Shown here one piece after another: positions 52,410-64,000 of a stretch of 64,000 nt of DNA; position 1 is the first letter of the stretch; every line of letters starts with the position of its first letter. Source of the DNA: Todiramphus chloris collaris. Its lineage: Eukaryota > Chordata > Aves > Coraciiformes > Alcedinidae. The translations under genes were made by a program, and so were the position numbers. The notes under the pieces were generated by a model. It searched no databases. It saw only the letters and a list, made by a program, of their open reading frames with translations, and was not told the DNA's origin. Where the stretch lies: the NCBI GenBank assembly GCA_025345505.1, contig JANVCC010000018.1, forward strand, positions 56,563,656 to 56,627,655, in the 5' to 3' direction.

Positions 52410-53893
52410 GGCTCTGAGAAAGCATTTAGCTTTATAACCTTTTGATTCTCATTTTAAATCATCCTCCCAGATTTTGTTCGAATCTTAATTTACCTTTGTG
52501 TGTCAGAGTCATAGGCTAGGAGGATTTCTCAACTAAGAGGAATGCTTCAATTTAAAATGCAGTACTTTGTACATCTGCGATTGTAGTGATATTGCAGGTG
52601 TGTTGCAAGCTCTGGGTATGCAGCTTGCAGATGAGATGTTCTCTTTCTGGAGGTCCTTGGGTCTACATCCTATGACCTGGTCTCCTCTTAATGCTTTATG
52701 GACCTATTTTACTGGTGACAAGATCCAAGTTACCTCTGAGATACTACTTCTGACCAAGAGGCAGATTATTCCTTTGAAGAAGTGCTCTTCCCTTGCTTCA
52801 CCTGTGCTTTCTCAGATGCCTTTACTATCCTTTCCTGTCTGTTTTCATCCTACAGCTAAATCCTTAACAATCATGCCACAAGGAGACAGCATAAGAAGTT
52901 CTTTCCTCTCTCTTGCTACTTGTGCACTGGGTAACTAGAGGAAACCAAACCCTTGCCCCTCCAAAGCAGTTTCTCTGAAATAGCTGGTCTGTAGCATATG
53001 CCTCAAGTATGTTTTAAAAGCCAAAGTTTCCTCTCCTCTAAAATCTTTAAAAGATCTCATCAAAAGCTTTTCCCAGCAGATTGCCTCTCCAATGAGGGAG
53101 CTTCATACATCCTAGTGAGCTTTCATGACCCAGCTCCCTTAGCATGTGAAAAAATAGTCTGAAGTCATTGCCAAATAAAGGTCTCCAATCAGACCTTTAT
53201 CCTGACCAGACCTTCAAATGTCTTTCACTGACAACTTCTTGAATCCAGCAGGCATGAACCCAAGCCTTTACACAACCAAGGACTTCTCCAAAGGGAATCC
53301 AGGATGGCAGCAATAAGAAAACAAGCTGGGATACAGGCAGTCATGTACAACTGAAGTAGGTGTGGGCTCTTCCCATTGCTTTAGAGGAGCACATCACGTA
53401 AGGTTTTGTGTATGTGTTTGCTCAAAAATTAAAAATAGCCTCTGGAGATTTGTTTTCCACACTGGGAATGTATCAATATCACAGACACTAAACATAAAAT
53501 GCTTAGGTAAAAAAAAGAATATTTGATTTTTATTAAGTGGCAGTATTTTCATAATCAAGCATAATAAACTTGAAGAGATACTGTCAAGTCCATACATTTG
53601 GTAGAAAAATAAAGCACATTTATCTCCTCAAGTGAGAGCAATATGTGGGCCAATGTTTCAATAAAAATGACTTATTGAGATCCATCTGGTGCAAGTTGAT
53701 TTGTTAGTTTCACAAGTATCTTGTCCAAAAACATGGCCAAAATTTCAGTATACTTGGGCCAAAATATAGTGTGTACACACATATATATAAAAATTATAAT
53801 GTGTATCTCTATATATCTATATAGATATAAAATATTATATATGCACCATAATTTTAAGTCATGAATAAAATTCATGGAGACCAGCACCCTCAT
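52410..53893. other. Intergenic DNA, no gene recognised
   Basis: No gene or clear repeat was recognised up to the AT-rich stretch at 53777-53845. A 123-codon open frame at 52567-52938 starts with TTG and looks like chance. Confidence 0.5.
53777..53845. repeat. AT-rich palindromic stretch
   Basis: Mixed TATA/TATC units including CTATATATCTATATAGATAT. It is probably a decayed AT microsatellite with local self-complementarity. Confidence 0.6.
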
Positions 53894-53899
53894 CCTCAC

Positions 53900-54055
53900 C
53901 TGCCTCAAGTTTTGTTGTGAGGCTGCTCTCCCTATGTCCCTCGTCACGTCCAGCTGGTGCTTCAGCCCTCCATCCCAGAGAAGCAGGACCCTCTGCTGTG
54001 GTTCCATGGGGAGCTCGGGGCCAGACACAGCCATGCCAGGTCCCTCAGTCCCCAT
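53900..54055 (-). other. Candidate minus-strand exon in a GC-rich patch
   Basis: Reading the minus strand from the ATG at 54055-54053 gives 52 codons beginning MGTEGPGMAVSGPELP and ending NLRQ at 53900. It is directly followed by a consensus donor CAG|GTGAGG (53899-53894) in phase 0. An in-frame TAA lies 15 bases before the ATG. The block is far more GC-rich than its neighbours. I do not recognise the peptide, and no partner exon was identified, so it may instead be a chance frame in a GC-rich remnant of an unrecognised repeat. Confidence 0.25.
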
Positions 54056-57000
54056 GCCTCGGAGACTTTCTTAATGAAGATGCCCAGGCAGTAACAGCTT
54101 GATTTAAAATATACAGGTAATGAAATAAAAGCCACCGCAACAGAAAGCGTCTGGCTGGATTTATGTCTCAGAAGCTCAATCAGTTATATTCTATGTTTAT
54201 AGGGAAAAAAAGATGATAGCAAGAAAATATAGCTCACCACCTTTAGCGACGATTTGCTCTCTGTACTTCCTGGTCATCCTGCCAGCGAGGCACCTAACTC
54301 TGCCAAAAGCATTTGCACTGCAGCAAGTTTCCAGAGGTGTCTTCTCAGCCCAACGCAGATTTCAGCCACCCCCATCTTTTTAAAACAGTCCTCCACACAT
54401 ATATATGCTTGATACTAGACATACTCGCTGTTCTCTCTGAGAAGTGAACTTCTGTCACAAAGACCATCTAATAGCAATTAGCAGCTGCTTTTTGAAGGCT
54501 TAGCGATCAAATGAGAATACCAGCTTGCTCGCACAGTATGTTTGGGCTTGTGTTGCCTTATTCAGGTTAAGTTTTGGGGTTTGTTTTTTTTTTTTTTAAT
54601 CATGCCAACAAGTTTTCATTTGCTAGAAAAGACCTAATTATAATCAGATGTCCACAATTCCCCCACCACAACCTAACTAAAATCCCTAGTTATAGATAAA
54701 TAAATGGGCTCAGTGCCTTAATCTTTCCTTTCCCTTTACAGTGGTGGATGTGCGTGTGGAGGGGGGAAAGCTGCTTTCTGAGCAGAATCAGTTAGACCTG
54801 AGCTGTTGCTCTAAAGGAAACCTCAGCCACATACAGCAGTTATCCATTCATATGTGTTTGTCAGGATTTAGCACATAGATAAATACTCAGGATGAGTTGC
54901 TTAAAAAACTTCACTGGAAACAGAATATCAGGATAAAGTAAAAGCAATTTTCAATGTTTCTTCTTTTTCCCAACATTCCCCCAATTTTCTCAAATTAATT
55001 GTAATTGCAAGTCCTCACCTTTTCCACTTCATAATTGGCTTCACCAGTGCAGGCTGGAGGAATAAGGGATTCATCTCAAAGCTTATGCCAGACATTTGTA
55101 GGGACATGAAGTTATTTTAACTCTTGGGAAAGATTTTACTGATTGAAAGAAAGCCACGTTCAGACAGAGAAAAGAGAAATTTTTATCTCCTTGCAGCATC
55201 ACCTCAGTCCTTTCCTGCATCAAGTTGAAGAGGCCACCAGTACCTTAGTAGTGAGTTGGTTCAGTTTCTGTCTTTGTAAAGGTAGTTAAAATGAGCTACA
55301 AAAGCAGATATATGAGTGTCTTTTGCAGAGGCACTTACCTGAGTTGCTATAAAGCTCTTTGATGTTAATGCTTTTTGCCGCTATTTAGACTGAATATTCA
55401 TTTATATATGTATGTATGTAAACAACAAATAATAAGCAACTAATACAATATGCCCTGTTTCTAAAATTGTTGATTTGAAGAAGGCTGTTTATTTTGTGAA
55501 TTAGTGGCCGATAGCATTTATTGCATTTTTTTTAGATAAAACCATTAAACTCTTGTTAGTATATCCAGTTTAGAAGGAAAGAAAAGAAAGATTGGTATTA
55601 AAATACCCCTTTAAAATTATGTTTCCCAAAGGAAAATGAATTAAGGACCCTGGAAAATGTTTCAGTCCCTTTACCATAATCTAATCCTGAAGGACGCTCT
55701 TTGATTCCCTTCTATAATACTTTGAGTTTTTCCCTCTTGTTATTTTATTTTACTTATTCCCACAGCCAGCTTCAAATGACCTCAAGAACACAGGGCAGCT
55801 AAAAGATTGCTTAAACTTCTTAATACTTTTAATCCTTAGTTGTTATAATTTGATTACTGAGACAGATTTTCTCTCTGGGCCTCATATTAAATCACTTTCA
55901 AGTTGAAACAAACCAGAAATCCTTTCAACTTAACAGAGCTTGTATTCAATATGAGCTAGTCAGATGTAGCACAGAGACTGTAGGATGTTGCATCACATGC
56001 TTCCTCTATTTTAAATACAAGGAAAGCAAACTTCAGTCAAAGTTATATATAAATTCACCTTCACAGAGTATCTATTTTTCAAGAACAAACATGAGTAAGT
56101 ATAGTTTTTGAAGTGCATGTTTATGTACGTGTATAAACATGTATGTGTCTGTACACAGCCAAAATAGATTTCTATGCAATATATATAACTTCACTGATAA
56201 TATAATCTTTGGAATTGAAAGACTTTCTTTCTTGTAATAAGACTGAGTTCCCTAACAAGATTTTCTTTCATAAAGCTCATTCCTTAACTCATCAGCCATA
56301 ACATTAAAAAAAATGTACTTTTTTCCAGGACAGCTGTTGGGTTAAGTTCAAAGGATCATTTAAAAGTGATAACTTTCTAATTTTCTTGGGAAAAATATGG
56401 TAAAAAAAAAAGACATGGAATTCATCAGTAAATAAGAAATTGTATAGTGGAACTGTGGCTACTTCAAAATGGAAAGTTGATGGGTTGGCCTTCAAGTTTC
56501 ACTCTGAAGGTTTTGTAAGAAAATATTTCTGAGAATGTTTCAGCTACTCAGCCTTGCTGTCCTGGCTGATCAGGACATGCAGTGACACTTTACCTAGCAG
56601 AGGTAGTGGGTTTGCGAGGTTCAGGTCAAGTGCTGCTTTTAATCAAAGTTGCATTCCGATAAGGAAAGTCTGAGAAAAAGAGGTTTTCCGTAAGGAGAGG
56701 ATTCAATGAAAAGTTAAGGGGGCTCATTTGCTGGTGCAATCCCTGGAGAAGAAGAATGTCAGGAGTTGGAACTTCCAGCAATAGCCTGCAGGTAAATTAG
56801 TTTTAAGGAGATTAATAAGGTACTGAGCTAAGAATCACTTGAAGATAAACTTTAATAGAGTGCTCCTGTCCCTTGGCATAGCCTGCCCTGTCCCCTTCTG
56901 ACGTCCTCCAACACTAACCTGTCCTTGCACAGTCCCTGGAGGTAGGGGAGGACCTGAAGTCCAGACTCTAGGTGCTGATGACCAAAAGAGGCTCAGATTA

Positions 57001-58950
57001 TTGTCTCACCTATTGAAAAATTAGTTTAAAAGAAAACATAAAGCTGTAGCAAGAACCTTAAATTTCCAATAAACTGCCTGGAGGCCAAACATCTCCTGAT
57101 GCTGAGGGCATGAATACTGAAGGCTTGTCCTGCAGTGATATTCAGGAGGGCAATGCTGAAATGTTACTGCAGTGTACTCTCCTGGTCATCTCTGACCTCA
57201 TGCTGCAGCTGGCGTGGCCCACTCTGCCTCTGAAGACTGGCTGTAATGGAGCACTATGTCATGGTGGAGATATACTCGAGCAAAGCTGCTTCCAGAATTG
57301 AGGACATATTTGCTAGTGATGTCTACAGCTGCAAGAGAAATGCAAATCCCTGCAGCCCTGTACTCTCATCTTGGCAGAAGAAAAGCCCTTTCACCTTTAA
57401 AATACATTACAAGAAATGGACTCAGATTAAATTCCTCGATCCAAAACCGCTGAGCTCTCAGAATGATCGAATCCAGACTCGGTCTGTGCCGGTTGGGCCC
57501 CTCACTGATATCTGTACATCACTTATAAACACACACAGGTGCTCTGTGCAAAACAAGGGAATCTTAGGTCTGTTAACAAATAAACTGATACACTTTTAAA
57601 TGATTTCCATCCACACACGAGTTGCATAAAGGCAAAAATAAGAAGAAAAATCCCTTCTTAAATGCTAACTATATGTTTCTTATGTTCCTGTAACTTAAAA
57701 GGGACCAAAGAGATCCCTTTGAAAATCTGCAAGCATAAAAATTGTTTCCAGGCTGGAAAATTTTATGCCAAGTTCCTTCTGCAGCCTAAAATTTAGAAAA
57801 AAAAAGGAATTTTAATGAAAGCAATGACCAACCAGTAAGTTTGATGGTATTGGTAGGTGTTGTTGTCATTTACTTATTGGGCTTGAACTAGGAAAACTTA
57901 AAGGAATTAATAACTGCAAATTCTGGGTAATAGACTCAGCAGTTTATGTTTATAGATGCAATCTGCACTTTCTTCGTGGGCAAAGTTACCATGGATTTTT
58001 GTTGGGTTGAAGGCAGGTAACTGGGCTTAATATCACTTGTTAAGCAAAAAAAATCCAACTTTCTGAATATTTAAAAAATACTGAAATTTCTTGGTTTTTT
58101 TTCAGACCAAGCTAACTAATTATTTTACTCTTTATTATGAATGGTTTTGTGGAGCCAGTGTGCTTTCACTCAGGATACTAAAACTTGAATAGACACTCTT
58201 CTTCACATAATGAGCATGACAAGCATTTCCATGCAGAGCCTTCTTCAGTCTTGTCACCCACGAGTAGTAAGCCCACAGACAGAGTATTGCTGTGGTGTCA
58301 GGAAGTACCTGAGTCAGACAAGGAAGACAAGGAGCTGTAATCAGCAGCAGGATGGCTGTGTTTGTGCGACTGCTCCAAATCATTGGGCATGCCAAGTGGG
58401 AGCACTGATTACCGTCTCTGGGCTCAGAGCCATGCCAAACCATGAATAGGCTGCTGGTGCCTAGCTAGTGCCTCACCAGTGCCCTGAATCCAGTTGAGAA
58501 TGAGACATGCTTTGCTCAGGAGTAGCAGGCATCACTATGGCAATGAGCTGAAATGTATGGTCCATGTATGCCCAATGATGCTCAGTTAATTCCTACTTTT
58601 GACCTTTAAAATTAATGTACCTGCTCTGGCGCCTTGTAATTCTAGTAGTCCTAAGAGACATCACTGCCTTTGTTAGTGTCACTCAGGTTTCTTTGACACC
58701 TGAGGGATCTGGCCGAGAGTGTGCTCAGAAAGGGGCCACTCAGTCTTCAGCAGTGATCTCAGAGTCCTTTCCTAAAAGCAAGCTCTTCTGATGATGCAGT
58801 CTTTCTATGTGTTGGTCTTGCGATTGCATTAAGTGGCTAAAGCTAGCTGCTATGAACCTGGGCTGAGGAATGTCTGTCCTAGTTGCAGCACCTATCATGG
58901 TGCTCATTTTCTCACCATGTCTCCTGGAACAGACTTTCAACAATGTATGC
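54056..58950. other. Intergenic DNA, no gene recognised
   Basis: AT-rich with a T run near 54584-54597. The stretch 55340-55560 has non-repetitive AT-rich sequence with a FOX-like GTAAACA and homeodomain-like cores, which could be a conserved non-coding element; this is untested. Open frames here look like chance. Confidence 0.5.
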
Positions 58951-59008
58951 TCTGGTGTTATCATTTTATATCTGGTTATATCATTACATCTGGTGTTATA
59001 ATTTTTCA
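58951..59008. repeat. Decayed 18-20-bp tandem repeat (3 copies)
   Basis: Three consecutive units start at 58951 (TCTGGTGTTATCATTTTATA), 58971 (TCTGGTTATATCATTACA) and 58989 (TCTGGTGTTATAATTTTTC). They are similar but diverged, with one copy two bases shorter. Confidence 0.75.
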
Positions 59009-61339
59009 CACTCCAGTGTCTCAGAGCTTTTACCACACTGAAACCATATATAGTATACACTGGAGGACATTCTGGGACATGGGATGTCTAAAGCCTTCCT
59101 CTTACAATTTTATATAAGGCAGACAAACACATTTGCACTCTCTGTCAGTCAGATGACTATAGCTAGGTAGTAAGCACAACTATACAAGTCAGTTTTTCAT
59201 TTGAGTGAGAAGTCAGGTCTCTTTCCAATTAATAAATAGGTTCATAGATGTTAAACAGTCATTTTCTTATGCCTCCAAACCTGAATCTTCCCTCTCCTAA
59301 ATGTGTATCTTAACTAAACTATGGAGCTAACTTCACTTCTTACTCCCTCACCAAAAGCACCCCACAAAAGCATTTTCTTCAGTCTTTGAACTGATTTTGT
59401 TGTTCTTTCCTCTGCCTTCCCCACTGTTTTGCCATCTCTTCTAAAATGTGCATCAGAGCATTGTGCATCACTCTAGAATGTATAGGGCCTCTGCTTTCTG
59501 AGGGATAAACTCATTTCCATAATCCCATAGTCTCCTCCCATAAGGGGACTGATTCCCTCTTTATACATACAAGTATTACATTAGCCCTTCTATTGTAGGC
59601 CATGTATGAAGTTCAGGCTCAGCTCTCCACCTGCTGATTCATCAGTTCTTTTCAGGCACTTGTTTCTAGGATACTGTCCTTGCAATCTGAGGGTCTGACT
59701 TAAAGCTGTTGAGTTTAGCAGTTTAAGATTTTCAGTTATCATTATCAAAGTGTACAGATGTTTTATTTGAGTCTCATTGATTTGTTGAATATCACCTGAA
59801 ATAATATCAGTTCCCTGGAACTTTGCTAAGAATAGCTTGCTATAATTATGATACCCTACTGGCAAACACATTGTGAATTCTCTCAGCTACCTCATTCTTA
59901 ACATGTCACACATATGCTATTGTATTGAATTTGAGACTTTCTTTTCTACAGAAGGTGAAGAGTAAGCATATTATTATTATCTCACTACCGAGAAAAGTAG
60001 TGAATCATTTAAATCAGCATGATAATCAGTGGACTCAGATTAATGTTTTTGTTAAATTATTATTCATTGGTTCTTTGGTAGATTTATGGAAATTAGAAAT
60101 AAAAAAAAATTAAAAAAAAACAACAAAAAAACGTTACCTTGTTAAGTCATGTCCTCCTACTCACAATGCATGTATTAATCTGATACCACAGGCTAATGCG
60201 TATAAATAATTTATCTCAGAGAATTGCTCTGAAAACAAATCCATATGGCATAAAGAGTAGGACACTGCTGCTACCCTTTGCCCTTTTACGTGCATTGTGA
60301 TAAGACTATGAGCTTTTCAAGATGTAGCAGTGACTCAGATATAACCTTTGCTTTCACTGACTTCTACTGACAATTTGTCTTCGAAGTAGACAAACAGAGA
60401 GTTTATGGGCCAGATAAAGTAGCAGTTTTTTCAAGCATGTGTTTTTATTAGACAGGACTAATAAAATCTTCAATGGATTTTGTGTATACTTTTAGAAATC
60501 TGTAAATGCCACCCAAAATTATGAATCAGAGGTGATTAGAGTTAATAGGATACTCCAAAGGAAACTTGAAACTAGAAGGTCTTTTTACATGTGATTTAAA
60601 TTATTCTGAAACATTAGTTTCAGAGAGAGAAAGAGAACATGCAAAGGAGAGAGGAGACAGACATTTCTGGATGTTTTGTGGGAAGGGGGTACAGGAGGGT
60701 GACTGAAGCCAGTAACCTTAGAGAACTTCCTGATATCACCTGTATTAAATCAGGAAAGGACAGAGAATTATGAAAAAATTCATGTTCTATTGATTTAGTG
60801 ACAACTTCTTTTTTTTTTTTTTTTTTTTTTTTAATTTGTTCATATTATTGTTTTTTCTTTTTCCTGTCTTTAAAACCAGCCCAGGTCCCCATCCTAGCAC
60901 TGCATGCTATGATAGAAGCACTTTCCAGGCTTTTAACATTGTTCTGTGAGGAATTCTTTGGTCAGAAAATCCATGGTGAAAATGGAAAAACGTGGAAATG
61001 AAAATTTCAGTGAGGGAGATAAAACGTCTTCTGAGCAGCTACACTGAAAAAGCAAAGTATCAGGGAGCTGACAAAAATGAAAATTTTGCATTGATTGAAA
61101 CAAAAACAAATATTTACACAAATAAACGCAGACTGAAGGTTACAGGGTATCATGGCTCTAAGTTGTCCTAGAATTTCAGTATTATCTTCTTTAAGCGGAG
61201 AAATAAAGTGCTGTTATAAAATCAACAGGACAAGTTTTTAAAAACCTGGCATGAAAATCTATCTAGATATAGTGTGTCTGACAGAAAACATGCTGAGTTG
61301 GAGTTTGCTTTCAACATTTGTGTGGCTGCCAGAGTACTA
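59009..61339. other. Intergenic DNA, no gene recognised
   Basis: AT-rich sequence with a 24-base T run at 60809-60832 and A-rich stretches near 60103-60131. No gene or transposon body was recognised. Confidence 0.5.
60809..60832. repeat. Poly(T) run (24 bases)
   Basis: Twenty-four consecutive T residues, the longest homopolymer in the window. Read as a minus-strand poly(A) tail it would suggest a retrocopy to its right, but the sequence 60833-61000 resembles no gene I recognise. Confidence 0.85.
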
Positions 61340-61490
61340 TACTTGGAGATATTTAGGCCAGAAGGGACATTAGATCATCTAGCCTGACCTTCTGTGTATC
61401 ACAGGCTGTTGCATGTTACCTAACTGCTCCTGTATTGAGTCCATCTAATCTGGCTTCAGCTCCCACCACTGGTTCTTGTTAAACCTTTCT
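61340..61490 (-). mobile_element. Old CR1-family LINE 3' fragment
   Basis: TTAGGCCAGAAGGGAC, then ATTAGATCATCTAG, CCTGACCTTCTGTGTATCAC and CTCCTGTATTGAG follow the order of the reverse-complemented 3' region of old amniote CR1 elements known from turtles, crocodilians and birds (recalled, not searched). It is diverged and without an octamer tail. Confidence 0.7.
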
Positions 61491-61689
61491 GTACTGTCTT
61501 ACAAAGAAAAACTTTGAATGATAATTCTTTTCTTCATTTCTTAGCCCTGATTTTTGAGCTATAGAACTTTTATCTTTCTTTTTTTTTAATTTTAAAGTTT
61601 TCTTGCTTTATAATGGTCACAAAGTGAATTTATAACGGCATCAAAACTTCAGTACAAACACACTATGATTCTGAAAAAGAACATAAAAA

Positions 61690-61930
61690 AGACCATGCTT
61701 TGTCAGAGCAAAGGTTGACCTAGCCCAATGTGTTACTTCCAACTGAGGCCATAAGCAAATGCCCCAAGAAGACTAAGGACAAGACAAGCATATTTGGCAT
61801 TTTCCCTGAGTATTGTCACAAATTCCTACTGGTTTCAGGTTGGATTTCCCACTTGTGTTGCCATTTCTCTCTTTATTCCCAACAGATCTCTCTTCTGAGT
61901 CCTACCCCAAGTCACCTTTGAACAATGAGA
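61690..61930 (-). mobile_element. Old CR1/L3-like retroposon fragment
   Basis: TTGTCAGAGCAAAGGTTGAC, then CTAGCCCAATGTG, CCAACTGAGGCCA and AAATGCCCCAAGAAG resemble an old amniote repeat I remember as GTCAGACCAAAGGTCCATCT followed by AGCCCA. The precise family is uncertain, and the strand is assumed from the neighbouring CR1 pieces. Confidence 0.5.
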
Positions 61931-61999
61931 TCCACTGATCTGCTTCCTTGGGCATTGAGAGTCGCCTTCTTTTGATGATTATGAAACTGGCTCCTTTCA

Positions 62000-62525
62000 G
62001 CTTCACTGGATGATCCTCAGTAGAAGAGATGGTGAACTGCAGATCCTGTTCCACTCATGATTCTGGTGGACCATGGTCATAATACCCCTCTAGTCACCTC
62101 TTTTCCAGGTTGCAGAGTTGACTCTGCTCAGCCATGACCCTCATGGGAGCCATACCATACCTTTAGTCACTCCTCTGAGCTTTTGCCACTCCTCCTATAC
62201 GCTTTTTAAAATGACAACTGCAGACAGTATTCAAGACATGGGCACTCTGTGAGTTTATACAGCTGCATAGCTATGTTTGCTCTATACTCCTTTCCTAATA
62301 ATTCCTAACTTTCAGTTTGCTTTTTTGATTGCTAGGAAGGAGTTGTTTTCATAGAACATAATCCCAGGGTCTTTATCCTGAATGCTAACAGTCAGGTCAA
62401 AGCCCATTATTTTATATATGAGGTTAAGATTATTTTCCCTGTATCACTTTATATGTATATTCATGAATTTATTCTAGTGTCTTATTGCTTGATTAGTCTC
62501 ACAAGAACCTTCTGCATTATCTCAG
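62000..62525 (-). mobile_element. Old CR1 LINE fragment, broken reverse-transcriptase region
   Basis: Segments such as GCAGACAGTATTCAAGACAT, then GGGCACTCTGTGAG, TTCCTAATAATTCCTAAC and GTTTGCTTTTTTGATTGCT follow the order of the reverse-complemented C-terminal reverse-transcriptase region of old amniote CR1 elements. On the minus strand around 62450-62403 the sequence resembles a K-V-M-H-I-G-K type segment, but small indels and at least three stop codons break it. The element is inactive. With the two fragments to the left it may be one rearranged insertion or separate old insertions. Confidence 0.7.
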
Positions 62526-64000
62526 CCTGACCATACAAATATTTCCAGACATGTTTTACTTCCCACGTGGTGTGGAGTCGCATTGACATGAAGGGAACAA
62601 CCCTTGTATGCAAAGGTAAGCACTTTTCAGAGCTGCACACGCATGGCCAGCTTGAACTGTGGCTAGAAAAACCATCATGGTTTAAAGGAGCTGCCAGCTC
62701 ACGATGCAAACCCCAGAAGTAATTTAACCCAAGCTGCCAGTGACAACATAAGCATAGGTAAATTTATTGTGCCTTGAAGTCTACAGTGCACAGTGTGTTT
62801 GTACTTTATGAAGACAGAGCCAGGCTGCTCATAGTGCTACATGTTAGAAGGACAAAAGGCCATGTGTAAAAGATAAAATGAGAGGTGCAGACTCTATACA
62901 AGGAGAAACTTTCTCCCCTGAGGACAGGGAGGCAAGGGCTCAGGATGCCTGTCATGGCTGTGCTGTCTCCATATGGGGGGTTTCCAGCCCTGAGGGGACA
63001 CAATCCTGAGAAGCCCCATCTGACCTTGTCCCTGAGCCTGCTGCAGCAGAGACACACCAGAGACCTCTTGAGCTCCTGTCCAGCCTGAGCTGTCCTGTGA
63101 TCCTAGGATATAAGATGCATATTAATAAGCATTACTGGTTAACCTGAAATCTTTCAGAAGTAAAGCTAAACATAAAGGTGTTTTTTCCTTTTTCTTTTTA
63201 AAATACAGATATGGAAAGAGGTGACTGTCATCCATCTTCCATATGGTTTGGACTCAAGTTATCACTGTTATACACTTTATTTAGAGTGGTGAAGTATCCA
63301 GCCACTAAGGCAAAGAACACAGCTTGAGATTAACACTGTGAAATGTAACTAAATCACTTCTGGTTTAAAGTTGCTCCGCATCTGGCACATTTGGATCCTG
63401 TGTGGGCAAAGCAACTTTGTCCTGGTGGTGCCTGTCTGTATAGAAATACCTTACATTTAGCTTAATACTTGAAAAAAGGTAATTTCAAATTAACCCTTGG
63501 GATCTTATGGGAGTTCTTTAATTTTCTCTTCTCAGAAGTGGTCAAACTGGATAAAAATAATCACTGGACTTCAAACAGATATGTGTTTGCTGAAAAGAAA
63601 GACAGATATTTTTCTTCCAAGTCTAAGATCATATTTTCTCTGTTGCTAGTGAGACATGATTGTGACCAGAGATGGGTGTACATGTACATAGAATGCATGA
63701 CAAAATTTCCTTTTCACCCCAAATAGCTTTGAAAATAGTATCAGATGGGAAATGCAGAAACAGAAAGGCAATTTGTCTGTACAGTATCTCACTTATCTGT
63801 TCTCTCAGACTAGTTGGGACAATCTTACCCTACTTTACATTGATTAGAAAAGTCTGAACAATTACCTGCACTACATACAGCTTGCATCCACGCAGACCTC
63901 TGTGTCTTTTGCTAATTCATTGCTTACCTTCAATTATTTGTGTCCTTGGACTCCTCATCCAGGTACAATTGGATTTGAGGAAAGAGGAAAGGACAATGGG
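62526..64000. other. Intergenic DNA to the window edge, no gene recognised
   Basis: Mixed-composition sequence, slightly more GC-rich at 62880-63100. Overlapping open frames on both strands at 62806-63088 are under 85 codons and match nothing I know. No splice-bounded exon was supported. Confidence 0.5.

Noticed and set aside
60809..61000. Possible processed pseudogene with a minus-strand poly(A) tail at the T24 run
   Set aside because: No protein similarity, target-site duplication or intronless gene body was recognised beside it.
1..64000. tRNA, rRNA, snRNA genes and CRISPR-like arrays
   Set aside because: Both strands were scanned by eye for tRNA box motifs, U6-like sequence and regularly spaced direct repeats; none was convincing.

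Overview
This is vertebrate nuclear DNA, most likely from a bird. Three things point there: a three-exon centromere-protein gene with GT-AG introns, a sparse repeat load dominated by CR1-type LINE fragments that carry the ATTCTATG tail octamer, and a solo LTR with avian ERVL-like ends. No bacterial, phage or plasmid organisation is present. Most of the sequence is AT-rich with no recognisable gene.

The one gene I can support is CENPW (centromere protein W) on the + strand. Exons are 11038-11127, 16010-16123 and 17833-17859. All junctions are phase 0, and together they encode 76 residues. Its promoter and 5' end lie in the only CpG island (about 10430-11330), which holds a cell-cycle CHR-like TTCGAA, a CRE-like TGCGTCA and an NRF1-like site. 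Candidate polyadenylation signals lie at 18192-18197, 18694-18711 and 18803-18808.

The 10.4 kb upstream and about 45 kb downstream look like gene-poor intergenic DNA. From memory of the human arrangement, CENPW sits in a sparse interval between TRMT11/HINT3 and RSPO3, but neither neighbour is visible here. Downstream are: a palindromic MITE-like remnant (29961-30077); a composite CT/AT microsatellite between direct repeats (32528-32591); a CR1 3' end (36236-36300) next to a 340-bp polypurine pentamer array broken by a 10-N assembly gap; a 36-bp tandem duplication (40246-40324); an intact solo ERVL-type LTR with a perfect 5-bp target-site duplication (44078-44556); a pentanucleotide array apparently grown from a CR1 tail (44667-44885); an RFX-like palindrome (52388-52409); a GC-rich island with a minus-strand ORF ending at a consensus splice donor (53900-54055); and a cluster of old minus-strand CR1 pieces (61340-62525).

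I found no strong sign of an undescribed multi-gene system. The most checkable leads are the LTR promoter with a full CRE beside a TATA box, the RFX palindrome, the candidate minus-strand exon near 54 kb, and the CR1-seeded satellites. Most other open reading frames match what is expected by chance, and several lack an ATG start.
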